Assembly: GCF_000612505.1 (NCBI RefSeq)
Contig: NZ_CP004078.1
Span: 3,263,252 to 3,327,251, forward strand
Direction of reading: 5' to 3'
Origin: Paenibacillus sabinae T27
Lineage (GTDB): Bacteria > Bacillota > Bacilli > Paenibacillales > Paenibacillaceae
DNA: 64,000 nt
Shown: positions 34,645-43,103 of the stretch, piece by piece
Layout of the letters: each line of letters begins with the position of its first letter
Numbering within the stretch: position 1 is the stretch's first letter
Program-made: the position numbers and the translations under genes
Notes under the pieces: generated by a model
Seen by the model: only the letters and a program-made list of their open reading frames with translations
The model's database searches: none
Told to the model about the DNA's origin: nothing

Positions 34645-35241
34645 ATGGGCTCAGAAGAAAATGACGTGAAGCTGCGCATTTTGCAGGCTGCGAAGAAGCT
34701 GTTCGCGCAGCAGGGCTTCAACGCTACGACCGTAAGGCAAATATGCGAAGAGGCGGGCGCGAATGTATCGCTCGTCTCGTATTATTTTGGCGGAAAAGAT
34801 AAAGTGTTCGAAGCCTTGTTCAAGGAGTATTTTCCGCGCGATGTCTTGGAAGGAGATCAAATAACGCGATTGGACCCCGTCTCGGGCCTCAAACTACTGA
34901 TACGGGAAATCACCGCGTACCGGCGGCGCGAGCCGGAAATTATCAGTCTGCTGCAGCAGGAGATCGTCTTGCAGTCCCCCCGGATGAACAAAATTCAAGA
35001 ATTGACGATGCCGATCTGGATACTGCTCCGGGATTGGCTGAAGCTGGGCCGCGAGCAGGGCGTGTTTCATTTCCGGTCTCTCGATCATACGTTTATCAGC
35101 GTGCTTGGCAGTATTCTATTCCATAACAAGACGTATTATTTCAAGCAGCTGCTGGACAATCAGGAGGAAGATCCGGATTCGATTTTGGAGGATTTGACAA
35201 CGTTTATTTTTCAAGCCATCGGTTACAAGGAACAAAGCTAA
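34645..35241 (+). CDS. TetR-family regulator
   Basis: 198 residues. The N-terminal HTH reads KLRILQAAKKLFAQQGFNATTVRQICEEAGANVSLVSYYFGGKDKVFEALFKEYF, and the C-terminal half is of the TetR_C type (CecR/YbiH-like, LRDWLKLGREQGVFHF). Follows the YhgE-type permease on the same strand with its own TATAAT box, so it is likely that permease's repressor. AAAGGGG lies upstream of the ATG. Confidence 0.92.
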   Translation: MGSEENDVKLRILQAAKKLFAQQGFNATTVRQICEEAGANVSLVSYYFGGKDKVFEALFKEYFPRDVLEGDQITRLDPVSGLKLLIREITAYRRREPEIISLLQQEIVLQSPRMNKIQELTMPIWILLRDWLKLGREQGVFHFRSLDHTFISVLGSILFHNKTYYFKQLLDNQEEDPDSILEDLTTFIFQAIGYKEQS

Positions 35242-35358
35242 GCATTACAGTCCGCCGCCGTCGCTTCAACAGGTACGCATACCGCAATATTATTCAAGAA
35301 TTCCCGTTCGGCCCAATATATAATGGCTGCAGATCGAATTGGAAAAGAAGGTGCTCAC

Positions 35359-36210
35359 ATGACTCGCGAGATTCGGGCAGTCCGCTACGATGCAGACTTA
35401 AAGCTGGAAGCGTACCGTTTTGAAGGGATTATGCAGAAGTTTCCCAATCATTTTCATGACTATTATGTCATTGGCTTTATTGAACAAGGCCAGCGGCGGC
35501 TGATATGCAACAATACGGAGTATATCGTTAACAGCGGCGATGTGGTAATCTTTAACCCGCATGATCCCCATGCCTGCGAACAAATAGATGGACGGACACT
35601 CGACTATCGCAGCATCAATATTCAACCGGAGGTTATGCGCGCATTTGCGCTGGAAGTGACGGGAACGGATGCTTTGCCCCGCTTCGCGAAGCACGTGCTG
35701 TACCGCAGCGAGCTGGCCCCCCTCCTTCGCGAGCTTCATCTGATGATACTGGAGCGGCAATCCGGATTCCCGAAGGAAGAATCGTTCCTGCTTCTGCTGG
35801 AGCAGCTGCTGAGAGAATATTCGAATGCAAGCGAGCAGCCCCCCTCTCCCGAATGGACTTCGGAAATACAAACGGTATGCGAATACATAGAATCCAACTA
35901 TACGCAAAGCATTACCCTGGATCATTTAAGCGAGTTGACAGGAATTAGCAAGTACCATTTGCTGCGCTCCTTCACACGGGCAAAAGGCATCACGCCTTAC
36001 AGCTACCTGGGGACCATACGGATTAACCATGCGAAAAAGCTGCTGGAACAAGGACTTCCTCCGATCGAAGTCGCCTATCGAACCGGATTTAGCGACCAGA
36101 GCCATTTTACTAATTTCTTCAAAAAGCTCATCGGCCTAACCCCCAAGCAATATATGCGAATCTTCGTTCAGGAGGCGGAACCGAAACCGTCTAAGGAAAT
36201 CCGGGTATGA
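35359..36210 (+). CDS. AraC-family regulator
   Basis: About 283 residues. A cupin-type N-terminus (FPNHFHDYYVIGFIEQGQRRLICN, VVIFNPHDPHACE) and tandem HTHs: ITLDHLSELTGISKYHLLRSFTRAKGITPYSYLGTIRINHAKKLLEQ and PPIEVAYRTGFSDQSHFTNFFKKLIGLTPKQYMR. It overlaps the EamA transporter start by 4 nt (ATGA), so it is coupled to it and probably controls it. The ATG at 35359 has GAAGG upstream. Confidence 0.93.
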   Translation: MTREIRAVRYDADLKLEAYRFEGIMQKFPNHFHDYYVIGFIEQGQRRLICNNTEYIVNSGDVVIFNPHDPHACEQIDGRTLDYRSINIQPEVMRAFALEVTGTDALPRFAKHVLYRSELAPLLRELHLMILERQSGFPKEESFLLLLEQLLREYSNASEQPPSPEWTSEIQTVCEYIESNYTQSITLDHLSELTGISKYHLLRSFTRAKGITPYSYLGTIRINHAKKLLEQGLPPIEVAYRTGFSDQSHFTNFFKKLIGLTPKQYMRIFVQEAEPKPSKEIRV

Positions 36211-37157
36211 TGGATCAGCACAAAGGAACTGCCGGACATCTGCTCTCGATCGTAACGATTTTAATCTGGGGAACGACCTTTATCTCGACAAAAATACTGC
36301 TGACTGATTTTACTCCCTTCGAAATTTTGTTGTTCCGGTTTCTTATCGGCTATGTTGTATTGTTCCTGCTTTATCCCCGTCCGGTCCGGACGAAGACTTT
36401 TAAAGAAGAATGGCTGTTTATCTCGGCGGGACTTTGCGGCGTCGCCTTATATTTTTTAATTGAAAATATTGCCCTTAACCTTACGCTTGCCTCCCACGTT
36501 GGGGTGATTGTGTCGATTGCTCCCTTTTTCACGGCGGTGATGGCTCATTTCTTCCTGGAGGGCGAAAAATTAACTGCCCCATTTATGATCGGCTTTGCGC
36601 TTGCGCTGACTGGAATCGTTCTTATCGGCTTCAACGGAAGCCTTAATCTGGACTTGAACCCTGTAGGGGATCTGTTGGCCTTTTTGGCTCCGGCTGTCTG
36701 GGCGGTGTATTCCGTACTGATGAGAAAAATAAGCGGGCTGAACCATCACAATATCGGCGCCACCCGCAAAGTATTTTTTTATGGACTCCTGTTCATGCTG
36801 CCTGTAATAGGGGTGGACGGCTTCCATCCAAACCTGGACCGGTTCTACAACCTTTTGAATCTCGCGAACCTGTTATACTTGGCTGTTGGCGCCTCCGCCG
36901 TATGCTTTGTAACCTGGAACCGTGCCGTAAGCATCCTGGGAGTGGTAACAACAAGCGTCTACATTTATATGGTGCCTGTCATTTCCGTAGCTGCCTCCGC
37001 CCTCTTTCTGCATGAACCGATCACCTCAGCAACTTTGGCGGGAGCCTTCCTGACGCTGATCGGCTCTTATATTTCCGAGCGGAAGCATGGCTTGATTAGA
37101 AGGAGAGAACTGCGAAAGACGATACGAAGCACGCAAAGTTCAATGGAAACAAAGTAA
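36207..37157 (+). CDS. EamA/DMT-family transporter
   Basis: 316 residues with about ten hydrophobic segments in two EamA repeats: TILIWGTTFISTKILLTDFTPFEILLFRFLIGY in the first and NPVGDLLAFLAPAVWAVYSVLMRKIS in the second, then AVCFVTWNRAVSILGVVTTSVYIYMVPVISV. Family members export metabolites such as amino acids or purine precursors. Ends with a basic C-terminal tail. Translationally coupled to the AraC regulator. Confidence 0.93.
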   Translation: MMDQHKGTAGHLLSIVTILIWGTTFISTKILLTDFTPFEILLFRFLIGYVVLFLLYPRPVRTKTFKEEWLFISAGLCGVALYFLIENIALNLTLASHVGVIVSIAPFFTAVMAHFFLEGEKLTAPFMIGFALALTGIVLIGFNGSLNLDLNPVGDLLAFLAPAVWAVYSVLMRKISGLNHHNIGATRKVFFYGLLFMLPVIGVDGFHPNLDRFYNLLNLANLLYLAVGASAVCFVTWNRAVSILGVVTTSVYIYMVPVISVAASALFLHEPITSATLAGAFLTLIGSYISERKHGLIRRRELRKTIRSTQSSMETK

Positions 37158-37183
37158 AGATGTGCGGCAAATCAACGGTCACT

Positions 37184-37828
37184 TCATACGGCAGCCAGAC
37201 GGGCGCCGAGTTCAAACGCCTTTTTGCGGTCAACGGGAAACTGTTCTTCTCTGACCCTGGCCTTCTGCTCGGCGTCGAATCTGGAAGCTTCATACTTGGA
37301 ATAATCGGCAAATTGATACGTGTCGCAGGAGAGCAGAATCTCCGAATCCCCGCCGAGGATGTGTAGTAAATTCCGGTTGCCCTGGAATACCGCCTCGTAT
37401 TTCATCTCCTTGGCCCGTTCTTCCGTAACATTCATGGTGTAGATAAAGCCTGAGTTCATCCTGCCCTTAAAAGTGGATCTCTCTCCTTCGTTGTAAGACA
37501 GATTTGGGAAGAGCAGCCGCTCCAGGAAGCTTCTCATTTCTCCGGTAACATTGCCGAAAAAGATGGGGGAGCCCAGCAGGAGGACGTCCGATTCCAGAAT
37601 TTCCTGGAGTACTTCTTTCAAATCATCCTTCATGGCACATAGTCCTTCCAGCCGGCTTCCCTTTCTTTTACAGGACAAGCAGCTTGCGCATCCCTTGTAA
37701 TCCAGATTGTATAAATGCACCAGCTTCGTGTCCGCTCCCTGGGACTGTGCCCCTTGCAGCGCTTCCTGAAGCAGCGTCGCCGTATTGCGGTTTGTTCTCG
37801 GACTGCCGTTGACAGCAATAACTTTCAT
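37184..37828 (-). CDS. Iron-sulfur flavoprotein-like flavodoxin reductase
   Basis: About 214 residues. Flavodoxin-fold N-terminus MKVIAVNGSPRTNRNTATLLQEAL with a phosphate loop GSPRTNRNTA. It carries a compact cysteine cluster CASCLSCKRKGSRLEGLC (Cys 47, 50, 53, 64: Cx2Cx2Cx10C), as in iron-sulfur flavoproteins that bind a 4Fe-4S cluster next to FMN. SDVLLLGSPIFFGNVTGEMRSFLERL follows. The ATG at 37828 has AGGAGTG upstream. It lies 123 nt after the nitrogenase-like K gene on the same strand, but a terminator stands between, so separate transcription is more likely. An electron-transfer role for the pair is inference. Confidence 0.8.
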   Translation of the reverse strand: MKVIAVNGSPRTNRNTATLLQEALQGAQSQGADTKLVHLYNLDYKGCASCLSCKRKGSRLEGLCAMKDDLKEVLQEILESDVLLLGSPIFFGNVTGEMRSFLERLLFPNLSYNEGERSTFKGRMNSGFIYTMNVTEERAKEMKYEAVFQGNRNLLHILGGDSEILLSCDTYQFADYSKYEASRFDAEQKARVREEQFPVDRKKAFELGARLAAV

Positions 37829-37894
37829 CTTTTTTTCACTCCTAAAGTTCATGTAAGTTCAGAACCCTTTCCGCAGTGCCTGCGATCCCGAACG

Positions 37895-37940
37895 AAAAAA
37901 GGTTCGCAAATCGCTCCTAAGAACAATTATACGAACCTTT
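37895..37940 (-). terminator. Terminator after the nitrogenase-like K gene
   Basis: AAAGGTTCG and CGAACCTTT form a 9-bp stem with a 25-nt loop, followed on the minus strand by T6. It lies 11 nt after the stop of the K-like gene and marks the end of the D-K-like unit. Confidence 0.8.
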
Positions 37941-37950
37941 GAGCTTATTT

Positions 37951-39264
37951 TCACATGAAATCATTCAAGACGACGGAATAGATATCTTCAACCAGCTGTA
38001 AGGCTCCATTGTAGCCTACGTACGATTTGCTCAGCACCAGCTCATTGCCGATCGGCGCGGAAACCGATAACTGATAGGCGTTCAGGTCTCTTGCAACCAC
38101 CCGTTCCCAGGAGCTGCCCAGAATGAGCGGGCGGCTTCTGATTTTTAATTTACGGATTTCTTCCTCAACATAGCCTCCGTCATTGGAAAATACCGTTTCC
38201 GCAACGATGCCGCTGGTGAATTGTTCAAATTCAGCGGCTACGCCGCTTTGATAATCATTCGGCGTATCATCGGTGATGAACTGCTTCTCCGGAATGAGTC
38301 CCATGTCATTGGTCAAAAATCTTGCGATTCCCAGCGCATACAGACTGTCCGCCACCGTAATGAAGCGTCTAGGAAGCAGTCTCGTCTCCAGCAGCGTGTC
38401 GGCCGCTCTTTCCAAATAGTAGAAATACCGGTCCTCATGCTTGCGGATCACATTCTCTACGACCGCAGGATCAATCCCGGCGAATTCGCCTACCGTTCTC
38501 AGGAACTTGGAGGTTTCGGTCGGACCGATCGGAAGCGCCGGATAGTGCAGAAACGGTGTGCCGAATTTATTTTTCAGCTGCTCGGCCGTCCGGAGTCCCA
38601 CCCATGGGGAGATCACCAGATTATACTGCGCCTTGGGTATGTCATTGATGGCGTCCACGCTGCTGTCCGGTCCGAAGACCACATTCGGTTTCAGCCCGAG
38701 CGAAGAGATGAGTATGTTCAGCTGCTCGATATCGCCTGACCAAAAGGTATTCTGATAAGGGACAGATGACCAGATATTGACCAGTCCCGGTTCAACCTCC
38801 TGCGGCTGCAAATGCTGATCGATAATGGCGCCAAGAACCAGTTCATGGCCGATCAGATTGCTTCCCTTGAACCCGCCGGTTTCCACATATACGATCGGTT
38901 TGCCCTGAGCCTGAAATTTTCTTGTAATCTCGCCCACATCATCCCCGATGATATCGGAAGTACAGCCCGTGAGTACAACGAATAAATCGCCATCGATGAC
39001 GTCAAAGGTATTGGTGATCACTTTGCGCAGCTTATCTGTACCGCCGAACACCACTTCTTTTTCCGAAGCATTGGTGCAGGGAATCGCATGTCCCCCGACA
39101 TAGCCCGAGCCCTGATGGCCGTTCTGGCTTCCGAGTGTCGTCCACAGCTTCGCTACGCAGCCCGGTCCGGCATGAACGATGGGCACCGCTCTTTTGATGG
39201 CCAGTACCGATTCAAATGCACCGAGTGTGCACACATGTCTAATTTGCTCAACGCACAGCGACAT
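37951..39264 (-). CDS. Nitrogenase component 1-like protein, beta (NifK-like) subunit
   Basis: About 437 residues of the nitrogenase MoFe-protein superfamily. It keeps all three P-cluster-type cysteines of the beta side: Cys12 in VCTLGAFESV, Cys36 in HAGPGCVAKL, and Cys101 in LTGCTSDIIGDDV. The FGG and IGDD elements and the second and third Rossmann-like domains are present. It is shorter than NifK (about 520) because it lacks the long N-terminal extension. It overlaps the D-like gene by 17 nt (translational coupling; a GTG start 5 codons earlier is also possible). No NifH, NifB or NifEN is visible nearby, so its reductase and cofactor makers must be elsewhere. Confidence 0.88.
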   Translation of the reverse strand: MSLCVEQIRHVCTLGAFESVLAIKRAVPIVHAGPGCVAKLWTTLGSQNGHQGSGYVGGHAIPCTNASEKEVVFGGTDKLRKVITNTFDVIDGDLFVVLTGCTSDIIGDDVGEITRKFQAQGKPIVYVETGGFKGSNLIGHELVLGAIIDQHLQPQEVEPGLVNIWSSVPYQNTFWSGDIEQLNILISSLGLKPNVVFGPDSSVDAINDIPKAQYNLVISPWVGLRTAEQLKNKFGTPFLHYPALPIGPTETSKFLRTVGEFAGIDPAVVENVIRKHEDRYFYYLERAADTLLETRLLPRRFITVADSLYALGIARFLTNDMGLIPEKQFITDDTPNDYQSGVAAEFEQFTSGIVAETVFSNDGGYVEEEIRKLKIRSRPLILGSSWERVVARDLNAYQLSVSAPIGNELVLSKSYVGYNGALQLVEDIYSVVLNDFM

Positions 39265-40756
39265 TTTTCTTGTTCTCACTTTCTCTTTTTTTATTTTTTT
39301 GCTCCTGGAAACTGAACGGGTCCTGCTCCAGCCACCACTCGGTATAGGGTAGATTGATCCGTTTGGACAGATTCACGGCAAGGCTGTTGTTGGTCAGCGC
39401 ATCGATAATGCGATGTCCGAACTCGATCGTTCCCTGATAGCCGAAGGCGCTGTATTCATCGCTGACCATGATGGCGGGAATCCCCATCTTTGTAGCCCAG
39501 ACGGACATTCCGGGATGTCTTCCGATAAAAATATCCGGCTTGACCTTTGACAACAAATTAATGACCTCGTGATTCTGCTGATCGCTGACGCTGACCGGGA
39601 TATCTTTGTCTGTCTTGGTCAGTTCCACTGTGCAGGAAGGGCATCCGCCATGATCATGCTTGGCATCGTAATGCCAGGAGAATCCCCATACTACTTCCAT
39701 GCCTAGATCCTCGAGAAACCGGATATAGTTATGCGCGAAGCTCGGCCCCATGCCGACGACCACTTTTTTGCCTTTCAGCTTAAACTTGATCTCTTCCAAT
39801 TCAGGCGCCGCAAGCACCTTTTGTTCCGCAAGATACTCTTCAACTTCTTTCTCCTTGCCCACTGTCTCTCCAAGCTTGGTGAGCCAGTCGTCAAATCCGG
39901 AAATCCCGTGCGGCTGCAGCGCCGTTACATAAGGGACGCCAAAATTCTGCTCCAGGCCATTCCCCATATAACTGCCGAGCGTGCCGCAAATACTGATTGT
40001 AGCCGCGGCTTCCGACCATCTGGAGATTTCCTCTATGTTGCTGTAGGGTATTCCGAACTGAGGCACCAGCCCCAAACGCCCGAAAATCTCGGTAATGACA
40101 GCCCGTCCACTGCCCGCAAAATTGATGACGTTAACAAGCTCGGGGCGCTTCTTCTCGGCCGGTTTGACAATTCGCGTAAGCAGAGCATGAAATGCCGCAT
40201 CGAATCCGGACGCCCAGATCTGTGACCGGAAGCCTTCGCAAAATACGGGAACCACGGGAATGCCGATCTCCGCTTCCGCTTTTTTTATCGTGCTTTCGAT
40301 ATCGTCTCCGATAATGCCCGAAGCGCAGGATGTCGTGACAAAGATCGCTTTCGGTTTAAATCGTTCATAGGCTTTCAGGATGCCTTCTTTCAGAATCTGG
40401 TCTCCGCCGAATACGACAGCCTTTTCCGACATATTGGTATTGATGATTCGAACGTTTCTCTGGTTCCAGTCTCTGATACTCTGCCCCCATTGAAATCCCG
40501 CGTTTGCGCCCGCTACGTCACCCGCACAGCCGATCGGCCCATGATTGACGATTGCCGCATCCGTGATCGTGGACAGATACCCCTGCGCGCAGCCGGAGTT
40601 GCAATTGGTCGCCTGGCTGAATCCTCTGGTTGCGTTCTTGAGGCAGCCGGATTGGGACTGTTCCGCCAAATCCTTAATCGTTCCTTGATACCCTACAATG
40701 GATTTCAGTCTTTTTTCCCTGATGGTTGCCTGTGAGAGATTTAAATGAATGGCCAA
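39248..40756 (-). CDS. Nitrogenase component 1-like protein, alpha (NifD-like) subunit
   Basis: 502 residues, TTG start with AAGGAGG 8 nt upstream. Candidate cluster ligands: Cys56 in SGCAQGYL (Cys62 of NifD), Cys77 in HGPIGCAGD (Cys88), Cys144 in TTSCASGIIGDDIE (Cys154), and Cys257 in SICGTLGSYM (the FeMo-co Cys275 position). The His442 region reads SDEYSAFGYQG, so Gln441 seems to replace the cofactor His, as in NifE-like paralogues. An extra HDHGGCPSC (about 367-375) is unlike NifD. The enzyme thus likely holds P-cluster-type Fe-S and a different or altered active-site cofactor. Substrate unknown. Confidence 0.88.
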   Translation of the reverse strand: MAIHLNLSQATIREKRLKSIVGYQGTIKDLAEQSQSGCLKNATRGFSQATNCNSGCAQGYLSTITDAAIVNHGPIGCAGDVAGANAGFQWGQSIRDWNQRNVRIINTNMSEKAVVFGGDQILKEGILKAYERFKPKAIFVTTSCASGIIGDDIESTIKKAEAEIGIPVVPVFCEGFRSQIWASGFDAAFHALLTRIVKPAEKKRPELVNVINFAGSGRAVITEIFGRLGLVPQFGIPYSNIEEISRWSEAAATISICGTLGSYMGNGLEQNFGVPYVTALQPHGISGFDDWLTKLGETVGKEKEVEEYLAEQKVLAAPELEEIKFKLKGKKVVVGMGPSFAHNYIRFLEDLGMEVVWGFSWHYDAKHDHGGCPSCTVELTKTDKDIPVSVSDQQNHEVINLLSKVKPDIFIGRHPGMSVWATKMGIPAIMVSDEYSAFGYQGTIEFGHRIIDALTNNSLAVNLSKRINLPYTEWWLEQDPFSFQEQKNKKRESENKKNVAVR

Positions 40757-41017
40757 AATAAAAACCTCCTTCTAACTTAAATGGATATCATTCACTCCTT
40801 AGGCGCACACCATTATTTGGCTGTTGCCAGGTAGAATAAAAAGCAAAATCGGACAAGGAATACGGTTATGAGAAAGTCATGGAGAGTCGTCCGGATCATG
40901 GGAGGGCAATCGTACCCGCTGTATTATCCAGGGAATCGTGGGGAACCGGGGAATTTGCTATGTACAAAAAGTAAATCTTATTATTCCTACTAATATAATA
41001 GTATTTATGTTTTTACT

Positions 41018-41045
41018 AGTATAACATTATTTGGGTATCCGTCAA
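41018..41045 (-). promoter_or_regulatory. Sigma-A-like promoter of the nitrogenase-like unit
   Basis: On the minus strand, TTGACG (41040-41045), a 16-nt spacer and TATACT (41018-41023). A leader of about 255 nt follows. Its first 50 nt are AT-rich with repeated ATACTA/TATTA elements that could bind a regulator. I recognised no riboswitch in the leader. No other gene is seen in 40757-41190. Confidence 0.55.
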
Positions 41046-41190
41046 GAAAAAAACGGAAAGAAGTTCAGGGTTTCACGAAGTTTTCAAGCTTAAGCGGGTT
41101 CGTATTGGTTAACAATGTAGAGGGGTCCGAAGCCAAACGCATCTTCCAAGGCCCGGTATTTCAGACCGCTTCAGAAGAAGGAGGTATACC

Positions 41191-41364
41191 ATGAGCGAAG
41201 AAGAACAGGAACTGAATGAGCAAAAGGAATTTAACCGGACAGCGCTGGACCCTGAAGAACAAAATGCCGGCGACCGGGGCTTGCATATGAAATCCGGCAG
41301 CGAACTGGAGCAAGAAAAGAAACTGGTGGAGTCCATGGATCAGCCGGATAGCTTTGAATATTAA
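41191..41364 (+). CDS. 57-aa acidic hypothetical protein
   Basis: Starts MSEEEQELNEQKEF and ends QPDSFEY; hydrophilic, Glu-rich, without Cys or a membrane segment. AGAAGGAGG lies 8 nt upstream of the ATG, a strong translation signal. It stands alone between the nitrogenase-like promoter region and the levanase terminator. Function unknown. Confidence 0.65.
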   Translation: MSEEEQELNEQKEFNRTALDPEEQNAGDRGLHMKSGSELEQEKKLVESMDQPDSFEY

Positions 41365-41375
41365 TGAAAAAAAGC

Positions 41376-41421
41376 GAAGCACCGGCCGGCGCGTCTCGGG
41401 AAGAGCGCTGGTCGGTGCTTC
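41376..41421 (-). terminator. Bidirectional terminator at the levanase 3' end
   Basis: GAAGCACCGGCC and GGTCGGTGCTTC form a 12-bp stem (one G-U). On the minus strand a T7 run follows, so it ends the sacB-levanase unit; on the plus strand it could end the 57-aa gene. Confidence 0.85.
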
Positions 41422-41443
41422 ATTGTGTCATGCATAAGGATCA

Positions 41444-43018
41444 TTAATTTTGACCATATTGCCGGATCACCAAATTGTCAAAGACCGCCTTGCCGCCATC
41501 GGTGAACAGGGTGATCCCCTTATCATTCAAATCAGGAAAGATGACGCTTGAATAGACAACCGCTCCGTCATCCACAAAGACTTCGATGCTTGTTTTATCG
41601 ACGAGGATCTTTAAGTGAACCTTTTTGCTGCCGGAATTAAAGGGCGCCCTGCTCTCCAAATAGGCTCCGCTCTTGTCGGGCTGACCGGTAAAGGCCCGGT
41701 TGACATAGGTGTAGCCGCCTTCCGCAAAAACGCCCACATCGACATGGCGCTGCTTATCGGCGGATTCACGGAGTCTTAAACCGACATTCTTCAGCTCCGA
41801 CCATGAGATGTCCGCGTCCAGCTGATACGAATCCCCGGCTACATCAAGCGTTCTTGTGCCGTCAACCTCGAGCTTAGGATAGGATCTTGCTGCATGGGGC
41901 AATTGCTCCAAAGCTTGAACCGGCTGCGAGACGAGGGTATACGTATCACCGGCCTGCTTCAGCTTGATTTGACGGACGATCGAATCCGTTCCGTTAAATC
42001 CTTCCTTAAGCGTCGGCGTGTTGTTAGGGTAGTCCCAATTATTCATCCAGCCCAGCGCGTAACGGTGGCTGAGCTTGTCTTCGCCAGGCCCCTCTTCAAA
42101 CGTAACCGCCGCATACCAGTCAAAGCCGTAATCGAGCCACTGCGGTTCCTTGCGGTCCGGGACAAATTCCTTACCGTTAAAGTCTCCGGTCCAATAAGCA
42201 TAGGTATTCGGTTTCCCCGCCGGCTTCCCGTTGGCGCTAACCCCGAGTATCCACCTATAGCTCCCGTCATCCGCCCGCATCAAATATAGGTCAGGGCATT
42301 CCACAAGCCCGATATTTTCTGTATTAAAACCGCTGATGTAACGCCAATCTTTCAAATTGGAGGACTCGTAAAAGCCCACTTTGCTTCCTTCCGCCATCGT
42401 CATGATCCATTTCCTGGACTGATCCTCCCAGATGATCTTGGGATCGCGGAAATCATGAGTCCCCGGATTGGGCAGCACAGGCTTGCTGCTGTAGGAGCTG
42501 AATGTTTTTCCACTATTGGTGCTGTACCATAAATATTGTTCCTGCTTCCCTCCATCCGCGGAAGGCTGGGTTACAAGTGCCACAAGCGCCCCATTGCCGA
42601 AGCCTGCCGTATTGTCTGTATCGACGACGACCGAGCCTGACCACGGATCGCCGTTTTGATTCGTATATTTTGGAATGGCCACACCTTCATCCTGCCAATG
42701 TACCAAGTCCGTGGAGGTCGCGTGCCGCCACTCCGTGCCGTTGCCTTTCGGGTAGTCCTTATTGTAGAGATAATAGTAATGATATTTGCCATCGAAATAA
42801 ATCGGCCGCTGCGGGTCGTTCATCCATTTGTCGGGAGTTGTGAAATGATAGCTCGCCCGGTAGGTTGGCTGTTGAGGAGCAAGAGGAGTTTCTTCATTCA
42901 CACTAGTCTTCTCCTTGCTGTCCTTGGGATAATTAGCAATTAAAGGTCCCCCGGCCAAAGCGGCTAAAAAAACAACCCATATTACAAATCGCCGTATCCA
43001 TGTTTTCTTGTTGTTCAA
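41444..43018 (-). CDS. levB: GH32 levanase/endolevanase (LevB-like), membrane-anchored or secreted
   Basis: Hydrolyses beta-2,6-fructan (levan). About 524 residues: a basic N-terminus and hydrophobic segment (WIRRFVIWVVFLAALAGGPLIA) as signal or anchor, then the GH32 five-bladed propeller and C-terminal beta-sandwich. Catalytic residues: Asp in WMNDPQRP (nucleophile), FRDPKI (transition-state stabiliser) and VECPDLY (acid/base Glu). It follows levansucrase with an intergenic hairpin, matching the sacB-levB order of B. subtilis. The TTG start at 43018 has GCGGGGTG upstream; the ORF extends upstream without one. Confidence 0.9.
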   Translation of the reverse strand: MNNKKTWIRRFVIWVVFLAALAGGPLIANYPKDSKEKTSVNEETPLAPQQPTYRASYHFTTPDKWMNDPQRPIYFDGKYHYYYLYNKDYPKGNGTEWRHATSTDLVHWQDEGVAIPKYTNQNGDPWSGSVVVDTDNTAGFGNGALVALVTQPSADGGKQEQYLWYSTNSGKTFSSYSSKPVLPNPGTHDFRDPKIIWEDQSRKWIMTMAEGSKVGFYESSNLKDWRYISGFNTENIGLVECPDLYLMRADDGSYRWILGVSANGKPAGKPNTYAYWTGDFNGKEFVPDRKEPQWLDYGFDWYAAVTFEEGPGEDKLSHRYALGWMNNWDYPNNTPTLKEGFNGTDSIVRQIKLKQAGDTYTLVSQPVQALEQLPHAARSYPKLEVDGTRTLDVAGDSYQLDADISWSELKNVGLRLRESADKQRHVDVGVFAEGGYTYVNRAFTGQPDKSGAYLESRAPFNSGSKKVHLKILVDKTSIEVFVDDGAVVYSSVIFPDLNDKGITLFTDGGKAVFDNLVIRQYGQN

Positions 43019-43033
43019 AGATACACCCCGCTT

Positions 43034-43078
43034 ATGAAAAAAAAGAAAATGCCAATGTAACATCGACATTTTCTTTTC
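43034..43078 (-). terminator. Hairpin with U-run between levansucrase 1 and levanase
   Basis: On the minus strand GAAAATG...CATTTTC with inner partial pairing, followed by T8. It lies between the sacB stop and the levanase start, so levanase is probably made by read-through at a lower level. Confidence 0.65.
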
Positions 43079-43103
43079 TTTAATTATAACGTCTAACCTG
43101 TTG

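Noticed and set aside
34560..35330. Two similar promoter-like blocks before the TetR gene (34562-34620) and the AraC gene (35285-35330)
   Set aside because: They share only scattered bases around a common TATAAT; I could not support a shared operator.
40757..40990. Search for a SAM, molybdenum-cofactor or magnesium riboswitch in the nitrogenase-like leader
   Set aside because: None of the conserved core sequences that I know could be matched.
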